The translations under genes and the position numbers were made by a program. From positions 24,228,822 through 24,292,821 of the forward strand of contig CAIIXF020000008.1 in the NCBI GenBank assembly GCA_903813345.2: 64,000 nt of DNA, in the 5' to 3' direction. The notes below the pieces were generated by a model. It saw nothing but the letters and a program-made list of their open reading frames with translations, was not told where the DNA came from and did no database searches. Positions 1 to 12,353 of the stretch are shown here, one piece after another (within the stretch, counting starts at the first letter, position 1; each line of letters starts with the position of its first letter). The stretch comes from Owenia fusiformis (taxonomy: Eukaryota; Annelida; Polychaeta; Sabellida; Oweniidae).

Positions 1-339
1 AAATATTCGTTCAAAATCATGCAGTTTTTCACCATTCTTAGCACTTTTCGCATGATTTTTTTGCCATAACTGTCAAAAAGCTCCCCCCTCTTGGCAAAAT
101 CTCCCCCTTGGTAAAACCACTCCCCCAGGTTAATCCAAGATACGGGTCTGTATTCTTAGACGAGATTGTTCAAGAACATAAGGTAGACATAAGTGCCACC
201 TGTTAAAAGCTAGGAGATCTTTTCTAAGTTATTAAGTCATCAATCAACAGACTGGTAATTGTATCCCCCATCCACTTCAAACTCCATACACTAACATACT
301 ATTACAATTTTATCTGTGTTTATTTGACTGTAGAAGGTG
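1..339. other. AT-rich spacer without a recognisable gene
   Basis: I see no coding region or repeat boundary here. Short C-rich tracts (cuccccc type, near 80-130) resemble those found at the edges of many repeats in this window. The stretch ends where the pentamer satellite begins. Confidence 0.4.
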
Positions 340-1390
340 TACATTCATAGCATTGAATTGCATATCATTGCATTGTATTGCATTGTATACCACATCATTG
401 TATTGTATTGTACTGCATTTTATTGTATTGCACTGCATTGTATTGTATTGCACTGCATTGTATTCTATTGCATTATATTGTACTGTATTGCACTGTATTA
501 TATTATATTGCACTGCATTGTACTTTATTGCACTGCATTGTATTGTACTGCAGTGTACTACATTGTATTGCGATGCATTGTATTGTATTGCACTGCATTA
601 TAATGTATTGCACTGTACCACATTGTGTTGCACTGCATTGTATTACACTGCCTTGTTTTGAATTGCACTTCAATATATTGCACTGCACCATATTGTATTG
701 CATTGCATTAGAGTGCACTGCATTGTATTATATTGCACTGTATTGTATTGCACAGTATTGTATTGCATTGTCTTGAATTACACTGCATTTTATTACACTG
801 CATTGTATTTTATTGCACTGCATTGTATTGTACTGCAGTGTACTGTATTCTATTGCACAGCATTGTTTTGTATTGCACTGTATTGTATTGCATTGTATTG
901 AATTGCACTGTATTGTATTTAATTGCACTGCATTGCACTACATTGTATTGCACTGTATTGGACTGCGATGTATTGTATTGCACTGCATTGTATTGCACTG
1001 TACCACATTGTATTGCACTGCATTGTATTGAAATGAACTACATTGTATTGCACTGCACGGCATTGTTTTGCACTGTATTGCATTGCACTGCATTGTATTG
1101 CATTATATTGCACTGTATTGTATTGCATCGTATTGCACTGCATTTTATTGTATTATATTGCACTACATTGTATTGTATCATATTGCACTGCATTTTTTGC
1201 ATCATATAACACTGCTTTGTATTGCATCATATTACACTACATTGTATTGCATCATATTGCTCAGCATTGTATTGCATCATATTGCACCGCATTGTATTAC
1301 ATCATATTGCACCACATTGTATTGCATCATATTGCACTGCATTGTATAACATCATATTGCACTGCATTGTATTGCATCATATTCCGTATT
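340..1390. repeat. Pentanucleotide satellite, consensus YAYTG
   Basis: About 1.05 kb is built from five-base units CATTG, TATTG, CACTG and TACTG in shuffled order, so the consensus is (C/T)A(C/T)TG. Towards the right end, from about 1120, the units are interleaved with CATCATATTGCACTG-like longer units. Because a five-base period repeats every 15 bases and makes few stop codons, several frames on both strands stay open. The predicted peptides are monotonous strings of Tyr, Cys, Ile, Leu and His and are artefacts of the satellite. No flanking structure suggests a gene. Confidence 0.9.
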
Positions 1391-2640
1391 TACCATTTCG
1401 TTACAGTTTTATTACATAAAATGTTATTTATAAGATTATAATTTTCAAACAGTGAAAATATTTTATACAATATCAATTAAAAGATATGAAATGGTCCAAA
1501 ATAATATATTTTCAATGGAACCCTTTGCAAGGGTCACTTCAACATAACGCCACGTGAATCCACTGGGCGAAGTGACCAAATATAAACAATTTTAATCACA
1601 AATAATCAGTGAATAAATGATTATTATCTGGTTAAAACCTATTATCGAGACTATTATTGCTGGTTATCGCTGATTATCGAGACTTATTAATCAAAAATAA
1701 CCAGTGTTTTCACTGGTTATTACGATAATCAATTCTTATTAATGTGTAGCCAATGGCAAAAATTCCAACTGATTATTATGTCAAGTGATTATTCCCCCAA
1801 CTGATTATCGCTTTGTTTTCATTAGCAATTAAGAACCGTCTGCATTTATGCGTCTAGCGCTTCCAATTATTATCCGTTGAATAAACAAACTATAGCTTTT
1901 GTCCAGCTAAAGAATATGAGTTTTTGCGAAATTGAATTTTTCATTCAAATATCTTTTTTTTAATTCATTATCAACCAAACAAAAAATAAAAGAAACACAT
2001 TTTTAGAATTTAATGTTAGATTTTATTTAGCTGTCCAACTTCAATTACCAGGATTCGAGATTTTTCATTAGCAATTATAATGCAGCAGATTTCTGCAATT
2101 CAATCAATAGTTTATACTAATTAGTAGTAATTAAAGAATATCACCAAGAAAATATTTTATCATCGTGTAGAAAGTCCAATCCAAAATCTGGTAAATGTGT
2201 TGCATTTATAGAAGCAATAACGTTGTGATACCACTGTAAAACTATAATTAAAATGTTTGATAATATGAAATTCGATTGTCGGGAATAAGAAATACACATC
2301 AATACTTTTACATAATATCCAGTGTATTGAAATAAGATGTTATAACAAAGGCAATTGAAAAACTTCAATCTCAGTGAAACTAGTAGTGAAACTCACTAAA
2401 TCTGTTAAAGGGAAGCCTTCATTCAAGCACTGAAAATTAAGTTTAAGAGGAAGAATTCAGTATCCTGTGTGTTCACTACCCCCTCCCATCCCCAATCATT
2501 TAACTACATGTATGCTCCAATGTGTTTAATTTCTGTGTTTAATAAATGCAATCAATATGATAGTTCTATATTACTCATTATTACCGTAGAGCAAATGTGC
2601 GCAAGGTTAAATTTTAAATCTTATTGAATTATGTTAATTA
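1391..2640. other. AT-rich spacer with short ATTATC/GATAAT hairpins
   Basis: No coding region is supported. Between about 1600 and 1800 the motifs GATTATCG and TGGTTATT recur in both orientations; for example AATAACCAGT pairs with ACTGGTTATT around 1710. A similar set of motifs recurs near 4380-4540. This may be an old fold-back element, but I cannot define its ends. Confidence 0.3.
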
Positions 2641-2935
2641 GTTGCTTGGATGGTAGATTGTTTGTTTGCTTGTTTATTAGCACGATTGATTGCTTGATTG
2701 GCCGTTTACTTGCTAACATTCTTTCTTTGTTGCTTTGCTGCTTCCTTGGTTTCTTGCATTAGAGTTTAATTAGCTACTTGCTTGGTTCGTTTGTCGGTTG
2801 TTTGCTTGCTTTATTTGTAAGTTGCATGGTTTGCTTTTTTACTTGCTTAGTTTCCTGCTTTCTTGGATGGTCGTTTGCTTGGTTGCTTGGTTGGTTACTT
2901 GCGTGGTTGGTTGCCGAGTTATTGATTTGAAACTT
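2640..2935. repeat. Low-complexity GCTTG/GTTTG-rich tract
   Basis: An imperfect simple repeat of TTGCTTGG, TTGTTTGC and related eight- to nine-base units. It has drifted but is recognisable over nearly 300 bases. Confidence 0.65.
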
Positions 2936-2947
2936 TCTAAATATCCA

Positions 2948-3237
2948 TAGGCGTAGCCAAGGAGGAGGGGGGGGGTTGCGAAAACCAATAAAGATTAAAA
3001 ACCCTGAGAAAGAGGACTCAAAGAGCTTTTAAATGCTTTTTATTTGAAGCTTTTAGCTCACTTTGGAAGGAACTTGGATCCAGTTTTTGTAAAATTCAAT
3101 ATAAAAATCATTTTTGGCTTGTTTATGTCATAACCGCACCCCCTTGTTTATGTCACAATCACCCCCCCCCTGACTGAAAACCGAAATATTTTTGGCAATC
3201 ACACTCCCCCCTGACTGAAAGTAGGCTACGCCCCTGA
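2948..3237. mobile_element. Short fold-back element (MITE-like)
   Basis: The ends form a short inverted repeat: AGGCGTAGCC at the left, and GGCTACGCC followed by CCT at the right. G-runs lie just inside the left end and C-runs just inside the right end. The interior is non-coding. The pattern fits a small non-autonomous DNA transposon, but I see no clear target-site duplication. Confidence 0.4.
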
Positions 3238-4821
3238 TATCTGTTATTGTGTTATAACAATAAACTATATTTATATTGTGAGCATTTATGGGTTTTGATA
3301 ACACTAGGCTTTATACGTGTATAATTAATCAAATTTAATATTGTATCATGTTGGCTAAATCGTTTCAAGTGAAGAATTAAGAACTGTAATCGGGGTTTGC
3401 TTAGTTTGAGCCAGGGAACAAAATGTAATCAGACGGACGGATTAATTAATATTTGTTTTGATAAATGAGTATTATAGCTTATAGGCAGTATCATGGGAAA
3501 CAAGTAACCATGTATAGGATTATTTTTTGTTTACTTCAGAATTGAGTGAACCATATGTAGTTTTAAAAACAAGGATCAATAAATACATCTGATCAAGATC
3601 AAATATTAGAAATCTATTTTGACTGGACAAATTCTTGTTCTCGAATGTCAAACAGAACCTTTATTACATTACTTTTGTACATTATTACATACACAGTAAA
3701 CACGACCCGATCGGGGAGGGGATTTGGGTTGTGCACAGTGCACAATTTGTTATCTCTTTATGCATGTTTTATTGCCAAATTAATATAAAAACAAGCTGGA
3801 GAAACATAAGTATTTATTTTGTATTTTGTTACCACACGTCAAAAGGTGCATTTGAAGTTCAGAAAATGTAAGAAGACTTGGCTAGACATTATGTACTTAT
3901 ATTTATATGTTACGTATTTATTTTGTATTCAATTCAATTATTTTGTGTTCACTCGCACTCCTTGAACCACCCCCACCCTTTGGCTACGGGTATAAGTACT
4001 TTCGGCACACGGAGAGAATAACATTAGACTTCTGCAATGCAACTACATGTAATAAGAGAGACCTAAAATGAGAATAATGTAATGTAAGAATATACAATTG
4101 TAGCCCATCACAAAGTTCATTTATTTCATAAAAGCGTCAAGGGACAATGCCTCTAAACACTAAGATAAACAAATTAACTTCCGTAGAAACATCCTGTTGT
4201 GGAAAAGACAAATGACTTTTCATAACGGATTAAAATAGCCAGTCTGTCTAATTGTATAATATATTAGATACATTTTAAATTCCTTTATACTTCTTATCAC
4301 AGACAGGTTGATCATTTTATTTAGACAAGAGATTGTATTCCAGCAGTGTCATTTGTAATTAGCCCTTTGAAGTTTAATCAATCACGATAATCAGTTGGTC
4401 GGTTATTCAGTAAAGAAAAAAGTGATTATCGCCAGGCCATGCCTGTTGCCATTGTATCTAGCCTTTAAAAGTTATAATTAGGTCAGGATCAGACTGTGTC
4501 TGGTTATTAATGATTATTCTAAAAAATTAATCGCTGATTATTATGTGTTAATTCCAACCTGTTTGTCTAGTGATCTGTACGCATACGCCCTCTTTTAATG
4601 AACATTATCTTTGAAACCATATTAGAATCGAATCTGATAAAAGTGCGCATGTCCTGGATGTGCTGCGCGCTAGAATCGGGAAATCTCAAAGTTCTCCTCG
4701 TTAGAGCCATCAATATTATCCAAAATTGTCATTTCGCTGGTTCACTCCGCAGTCTTTCGAAAAAAATCAAATTCGTGGTGCCACGAATTTTTATTCGTTT
4801 TTTATTCACAGATAATCATTT
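3238..4821. other. Spacer with no supported gene
   Basis: AT-rich sequence. Open frames here are short and show no family motif. ATTATC-rich motifs at 4380-4540 echo those at 1600-1800. Confidence 0.3.
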
Positions 4822-4916
4822 TTTCATCGCGCACTGAATGCCGGAATTTCTGCGCACTTTATTTTAATTAACTTTGCACAACGCGGCCCCTGTAATTCAT
4901 TCAGTGCGCGATGAAA
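4822..4916. repeat. Perfect 19-bp inverted repeat hairpin
   Basis: Positions 4822-4840 and 4898-4916 are exact reverse complements, with the core ATCGCGCACTGAATG. The 57-base loop is unrelated to the arms. This may be the remains of a small fold-back element. It is GC- and CpG-richer than its surroundings. Confidence 0.75.
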
Positions 4917-5600
4917 TCTATCTGACTGGGCCGCGGTGTGTGATATCACTCCCATGTTAAAACTCCATTCGATTTTGAATTATGCGCATGTTCCCTATAG
5001 CTTTCCGTAGTTTTAGACATAGTACGATCGGTTCGTGTTCGTATTTTGGCGCGCATAGTTTTGTGAATAAGACAGTATCGTATCGCAAACGTATGCGTCA
5101 CGACAGGTTTGCGGGTTCGTATTTGTTTATGTCATACGTATTTACTACGATTAGACTGTGGACTACTCTGATAATTGTAACTTCTGCTTTTCATGGAAGG
5201 TCACACATTCCAACATATTTCAAACAGTCTGTATGATTATGCTGGACACTTTCTGGGTAGTTGGACTTCATGTAGGGGTGGCAGACGGCCCTCAGGCCAA
5301 TTTATACCCCCACCCCAAGAAAACCTTGGGGGTACTTTAATACCTACTAATAAAAAGAATACTAATGCATGTCATACATTCATAGTTTTTTAGTAGGCAG
5401 GGCATACCATGGTTAGTCAGTGCCAGAAATTTCCAATCTCTAACTTATATGGTTACCATGGAAAAAATATTTATATCTCAAAATCTTCTCAATTTGACAT
5501 CCTCCCAAATATGTCCCCTCGCTCTCAAAGTGAAATATTTGCAAATTTGTTCGGAATTTGTGGCTACCACTTTGTCAAAAGTTGTATAAATATGTATATA

Positions 5601-6660
5601 CAGGGTGATCACTAAGTTCTGGGAATTTATCTGTCATTTCATTATTTTTCAACCAATCTACTTGAAATTTTCAAGGTAAATGGGGAATGTAATTTTGGGT
5701 TGGATAAAATAATTTCATATGTCATATGATGTCACAATGGATAATTATTGTTACTATAGCAACACGACAAATGGCGTAGCGGGTCAAGCAAAACTTGAAT
5801 TCATTTTTATTTTACTTGATCCAAAAGTATGGTTAATTAATACCTATTTGGTGGACAAATTTCTGTGATTTTTTATGTTTTCAAATATTTCTAACTTTAG
5901 TTTCTAAAGTAACATCTGTATTGTGATATAAAAGTGTACTTTGCTCAATTTTCTTGGCATTTGTCAGACTCTCAAAGTCACAATCATGACTCAAAATAGC
6001 GGGGAATAATCTTCTATTATGACTATGCTTCTTCCCACTCCTTAAATTGCCCATTCTACTCTTGAAGAATTAGGGTTCACACAAGTTGTTCATATCCCAC
6101 ATTCACCATATAATGTTCACCAGATGAACCACCATTAGGTTCACTAAATTTGACTGTTGAAGCATCATATGAGAGATCATCATAAGTTTGGTTCCGATGA
6201 GGGACTGATCTCAACAGCTTGAGCAAATTTTCAAGGGATACCAAAGGGAGGACTGGAAAGCGTCTTTATGGACTAGGTTTGACAACAATTCATGAGCGTC
6301 CAGCCCTATGGAAATCATTACAAATGAAATGATCCTCCAAGCAATGAAGAATACTTCTGAATAAATGACTTCAAGAGTACTGTTCTGCCTCTAGTACAAT
6401 AAGTTTGAACCAACCATCTAGGCAAGATGAATATGTTTTGGCAGGAAATTTTCAAATTGACGCAGTCAAAATTTGCTGACCCGCAGACCACTTTTACTTT
6501 TTTTATAATTACAATAAAATAAATTGTAAAAGTATAAAGTATGTGAAACATTGTCAGTCAATTCAAAATTATGCAATGTACATTTGCTGGAAGTTTCAAC
6601 TGAATTGGTTGAAAAATATTGAAATGACAGACCAATTCCCAGAACTTAGTGATCACCCTG
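5601..6660. mobile_element. Tc1/mariner-type fold-back element with TA target duplication
   Basis: The ends are CAGGGTGATCACTAAGTTCT and its inverted copy, and the inverted repeat continues with few mismatches for roughly 60 bases. TA flanks both ends (5599-5600 and 6661-6662), the target duplication of the Tc1/mariner superfamily. The 1060-bp interior has no long open frame and I could not recognise a transposase in it, so I treat it as non-autonomous or thoroughly decayed. It sits inside the left arm of the larger inverted repeat and is absent from the right arm, so it is younger. Confidence 0.8.
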
Positions 6661-7009
6661 TATTCACACTAAATCACTAAAAAGTTGACATAATGCTCCA
6701 ATAAATCAATAATATTTATCAAATATAGTCACACACAACTACTTTTAGGGAAAAGAGGGCGTGGCACTTTTTGGTACTTGCGTAATTGTTGCAGCATTAA
6801 GCGAAAAATACATATTACACTAACAACAATTGACATTTAATTATCATCTACTAACAATGTGTAACATTGTAAATGTTCATTATCATTATTAGATACTTAA
6901 GATATTTTATGTAAGTGTTATCATGAACCTTCCTTTTATCCCTATACCATAGAAGGTGGGCATCACCAATGGTGTCAAACTAACTTTTCTGTTTCATTTA
7001 TTTTTTTAC

Positions 7010-8158
7010 CATAGACAGGGGAAAAAGCTTTACTTGAAGTAGTGACCTCATTAGGTGCTAATGTATATGGATAGATGGATTGATACTATATAGTAGGTAG
7101 ATGGCAGCACTTGTGCTAGTTGGACTAGATACTAGTGTTTACCATTGACTTGACATATTTCACTTAGTCTATTGATTTACCATATTCATTCTGTTCGATT
7201 AAAGTAAACCTGCATTTGCAATGAATTTGATGATGTTCAGATTGTGTTTGAAACTTGATGATAATCAGATTGTGTTTGAGACTGGATGTTGTTCAGATTG
7301 TGTATATATGAACTTTAAAAGGACCACTGAAACATTAAGTCAATGTTCAAGATTCTTTAAAATTATGTCAATGAGAATTTAGCCTGTTAACCTATAGTTA
7401 AACTATACTTCAGCAAGATTTTAAAGCAATTTTTCCCCAAGAAAAGTCAACATTTCAAAACAACAGCAATAGCTAGAACTATCCTATTTAGATGTTTACT
7501 TGACAGTATGTAGAATTGGGGAATCCGGACAGAGAATACTAACAGAAGTAGAAAGATTGATAAAGAAAATGGAGTTTTAGTGTACGAGGGGGGGGCATGT
7601 AATTGTATACTTGTTTATGTAACAATCATTCCATAAAATTGATAAAATGACATATTCTAGACAAGGATAGGCATTTGCCATCATAAACTATGAGGGATTA
7701 TGACTCATAAACTTAACTACAGCACTGGTATGGAGATTTGGGGTAGTAATATGGAACATACATTATATGGAAACTGTAACCTTATAAGATCTTGTCCAAT
7801 TTCAGTCATACCTGATTATAAAGGACCATTTATGTTACAGCATCAGGGCATATTACATATAATATTAAGTTACTTAGATATTAGTTATAAATTATGACTG
7901 TCATCGTTTCTACTGTGCCAAAATCATTCAACCAATTTTAAAATGGAATACAAGAACAAGATTTCTTATTTTAGGTTATATTCATATGTCTAATAATAAT
8001 TGATATTAAACATATTTACTTTTATTGTTCTTATACACTAAACAGATTTGTTTAGATATTATTTTAAGTTTCAACATAACAAACCACTATCCATATTGAA
8101 GGAATCACTGAAGGTATAGCATTTTGGAAATGTGTAAATTGTTTATATTTCATTATTT
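7010..8158. other. Loop of the long inverted repeat, no gene seen
   Basis: AT-rich sequence with short direct repeats; GATTGTGTTTGA-like units recur near 7240-7290. The open frames are short and without recognisable motifs. Confidence 0.3.
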
Positions 8159-8568
8159 GAGCCAGGCCACAGGAAAAGGGGTCTTATCACATATTTTTCA
8201 ATATTTTGATTTTTGTTTATCTTAAAAAGCACAAAGAGATCTTTCAAATGAGCCATGGCTTATGTCTTAAAAAAAATTTCTTGCAGATATAGATCAAAAG
8301 ACGGATTTCAATTTAGCACATTTTCCTCTTAATCGTGAGCACATTTTTGGCTCTGTAGCACAATTTTAATTTTTGTGATAAGACCGGTGTGAAAGAAATT
8401 ATGGTCCCCAGGGATTATGGTCCCCTTTCTTAACGGCCCTTACTGGCCTTGATTGTGTATAAGATAATAAGAGAAAGAGGTCATCATATAAATCAATGGA
8501 GAGTAGGACCATAAATTAATAGGACCTAATTCCTACCCTTTTACACCGGTTTTCCCATGGCCAGGCTC
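8159..8568. mobile_element. MITE family A, copy 1, with 4-bp target duplication and internal insertion
   Basis: The left end GAGCCAGGC and right end GCCAGGCTC lie within an inverted repeat of about 32 bases that includes GGTCTTATCAC and its complement. ATTT flanks both ends (8155-8158 and 8569-8572), giving a four-base target duplication. The element matches 20625-20864 along its length, except that this copy has about 165 extra bases before the right end. The interior is non-coding. Confidence 0.75.
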
Positions 8569-8572
8569 ATTT

Positions 8573-10069
8573 TGCGAAATACTAAAAGGAGTTATACCCG
8601 TACCTTGTTAACCATGAGTCAATGAATGCATCATATAATATCTGCAAAATGATGCACTACAATTTCTGATACACTGCAATTCATACATGGAATGATTTAT
8701 TTTGCCATATTAGAATCAAGTATTATCTTTAATCCATTGGATAGATCATGCATTACCTGATGTTGATGTATTGATAATAGAATCAGTGAGTCAATTGTGA
8801 GACACCATTTGTCCGAGAAAATAAGAAATCTTAGTTATGTATTAAGGCAGGGCATAACATTTTACCTATCATTTATTTATGTTTACTTCATCCCCTTTAC
8901 TAGTTAGTATTACCTTCCCTTTTAAAGCGTAGTGAGATATCGTTGAACTGTGGCGCTCATGCACGATATATGAAAAAATTATCATACTCCATAGTTCCAC
9001 TGTCATTTAAAGGGTTCCGATTAGCATCCCGTACAAAAACAATATGGCGGCTCCAGGCGAATCAACTGGATCAGTCCATTTTTAAGAAATAAGGGGAGTT
9101 CTGTAAAAGCCAGTTTATTGAAATTGTCTTTGAGATAAAGTAATCCGTTTATAATGATTTTGAAAACGTTATCCAAAGAGTGATTGCGTTCAAAGAATAC
9201 ATGTACAACAGTCAATATAAATCCTTGTATTAGAACTGCTTTGTTTCATTTGTAGGATTTTCATATGCCAAGCTGTGTGCTATAACGTTATGGGGAAATT
9301 TAGATGCCAATTTTTCCTTATGATACACAAATAGAAGATCCTGAAATTTCACCTATAAATGTGGAATTGATTTGTCAAAATAAAAATCACCCTTTTATAA
9401 ATGTGTGACGATCTATAATATACTTATGCTATATAACAGTTAGAGGTGTTGACACAACGACCTCGAACCTGTGAACCCTTGAGTATTATTCCGGGATCGG
9501 GCCTTTTATACTAAACGGTGAGCAACACCAGAAACGAGCGTTCGATTTGCTAAACGATATGCGTCACCCTTTAAGCCTGATTTGGTACAAATGTCAAAGC
9601 ATAATGTCAACTCTAAAGTAGTTTAATTCAATGAAAGTAAAAAATATCTAAAGCGACAATTACCGTCCGCCATCTTAGATGCGAAGGTTACGGCCGTTGC
9701 CTTCACTTGGTGCTGATCAGTGTCCTTGCTCTGTTACAAATTGTCATTGCCCTCTGTTTGTAACCCCTCCCTCCTTCTGGATTAAGGCCATAAATATGAA
9801 GATGATTTAGAGGTATTATGAGAGATACTAGTGAAGGGTTGTTTTATGATAAATTAGTTCATATAACTTAATCCAAGTCATAACTGTTACAAGTATGCAA
9901 TCACACCAGCATGAGATAACATCATACTCAAAGGATGGAACGGTTCATTACTTTTCAATTGCATAAAATGGCTCTAACCCTTAAAAATGTATTAATCAAT
10001 TTTAACTCATAGCTCTTGATCAATGGAACCATTCATATTCTAGGTACAAGTCAATGAATACGACTTTGA
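8573..10069. other. Loop of the long inverted repeat, right part, no gene seen
   Basis: No open frame with a recognisable motif. ATGGCGG and CCGCCATCTT words near 9040 and 9670 are isolated and do not define an element. Confidence 0.3.
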
Positions 10070-10860
10070 CAAACTAAAAAGACTAAGGACCTCTAAAAGT
10101 CTAAAAGACTAAAAGTTAATTTGACCATTGATGACCTATGATAGGGAAAGGTCATGATAACACTTATATAAAATATTTAAAGTATCTAATAAATATAATG
10201 AACCTATTACAATGTTACACAATGTTAGTAGATGCAAATTAAATGTCAATTGTTGTTAGTGTAATATGTATTTTTCATTTAATGCTGCAACAATTATACA
10301 AGTACCAAAAAGTGCCACGGCCACTTTTCCCTTAAAGCAGTTGTGTGTGACTACATGTGATAAATATTATTAATTTATGGGATCATTATATCAAGTTTTT
10401 GGTGCTTTAGTGTGAATACATACATATTAATTCAACTTTTGACAAAGTAGCAGCCACAAAATCCAAACAGATTTGCAAATATTTCACTATGAGAACTAAA
10501 GGACACATTTGGGACGGGGTCAAATTGAGAAGATTGTGAGATATAAATACTGTTTCCATGGTAACCATATAAGTCAGAGATTGGAAATTTCTGGCACTGA
10601 CTAACCATGGCATGTCCTACCAACTATAAAACAATGAATATCTGATATGCATTAGTATTCTTTTTATTGGGTGGTATTAAAGTACCCCCATGGTTTTGTT
10701 GGGTGGGGTAGGGGTATAAATTGGCCTGAGGGCCGTCTGCCACCCCTACATGAAGTCCAACTACCCAGGAAGTGTCCAGCATTATCATATTGATTGTTTG
10801 AAATATGTTGGAATGTGTGACCTTCCATGAAAAGCGGAATGCATTTCTAGAGCACTTCTA

Positions 10861-11799
10861 CAGAATAGTCCACAGTCTAGATGGCTTCATGAATAATAGT
10901 GGGCTGTATAGCAAGGTTGGTCGGGGTCGGGAGCTGGGGATAATTTTATTGCTTATATATAACCATATCATCATCCTACATTAGAATCCACTCAGTCTAA
11001 CATCAATTTCTGGTGCGAAAGTTGTCATTTTTGAGTTTTACCCCCCTTGAAGACAAATTCTTTGGGGTACCATGACAAATGCTTATAACTAAAGAAGTAT
11101 TTATTTGATCATATTCATTTTTGGCATGGGTAATTAACAGGTATGTAAAAGTAAAAAATTTTAAAATTCATACAAATCGGGTTATTATTCCATTGTTAAG
11201 ATAATAATTCAGGTATTTTCAAGGGTCAATTTCAACATTTTCTGAATGTCAACATGAAGTAAAAAAGCTAAAATAATAACATAAGAATTGTACCATATTG
11301 ATAATTCTTCATCGCCATGAAGGCACAAATAAAACACCCCCCCCCCCTCATTTTCGAATATAAAACTTCCTCAAATAGCTATATTTCAGAAACTATTACA
11401 GCCTCCATTCCAACATTTCTCATGTTGATTATACACATCATACTCTGCATATTATACATATAATTGAAGTCTTAACACTTTTTTGAGGGTGTAGCTAATA
11501 ATAATAGTATATTTATTAGACATCTTAGAAATCAAAATGTATGTTTTAGAAAGTTGTCACAACACTACAAGAGAAATATTTTGGATTGTCATCATTTTTA
11601 AGAATATTACAAAAACATATTTATATTATGCAAATTATTTTCATTTAACATAATTGAAATGTATTATCCAGCTAGTCTTAATGATTTCTGTATATGCATT
11701 TAATCCTGAGATGCACTTAGGTTTGATATCCATGAAGTAATCGTTTCTTTTTTGTTTGTAATTTAGTTTCTAAGCATAAGTCTAGGCTCTTCGTTTTTT
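10861..11799. other. AT-rich spacer with C-run
   Basis: No gene is supported. A run of more than ten C residues lies near 11337-11348, similar to C-runs at many repeat edges in this window. Confidence 0.3.
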
Positions 11800-12353
11800 T
11801 TGTTCGAATCTCTGCAGAAATTAAACCATTGTGGTTTTATGAATATATTGGTTGTTTCAAATGAAAAAATGCACCCGAGCAAGTTCATGGGTCACTTTTC
11901 GTCCCATAAAATTATGTTTTACCCCCACCCCCAGGGGGGAGCAGGGGGGCAAAGCAAAAAAATATATTTTGAGGACAGTTCTCCATATGCCACCAATAAA
12001 TAAGTTTATACAATCAGCAGATATAAATTGTTTTTAATGTTTTTTATTAATATTTCCTTGCAAAATCAATATTTTAATCACTTAATGTCCAGTGATGCTT
12101 AATGTTGGTAAATTGGATTTTGAAGATATTTTGTCATAATTCTAAGATCTTTTCATATTTATTGATGAAAAAATTCAATAAGAGAGCCCTTATATCACTC
12201 TATAAGTTCAATAAATTTCAAATCATAAAAATCATTAATGAGTGATAAAAAAAATTTCTTTTCACACTCAGCTAAGAAGCAAGATGGGGGGGGGGTAGTC
12301 CAGGATCTTCATCTTTTTTTGTTAGAATCACTGCAGAAATTAAGCCATTAATA

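Larger units (their letters stand above)
5170..10860. repeat. Long inverted repeat, arms about 5170-7010 and 10070-10860
   Basis: The left arm pairs with the right arm in reverse complement. Sequence near 5190-5340, including GGTGGCAGACGGCCCTCAGG, reappears inverted near 10720-10850. Sequence at 6740-6960, including the AGTGCCAC region, reappears inverted at 10150-10350. The left arm is longer by about 1.06 kb because it holds the mariner-type element at 5601-6660. I found no clear arm matches between about 7010 and 10070. That interval contains the element at 8159-8568 and otherwise no recognised gene. Confidence 0.8.

Noticed and set aside
310-1441. A dozen overlapping open frames up to 158 codons on both strands
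   Set aside because: They lie in a five-base satellite in which most frames lack stops. The peptides are strings of Tyr, Cys, Ile, His and Leu with no family resemblance.
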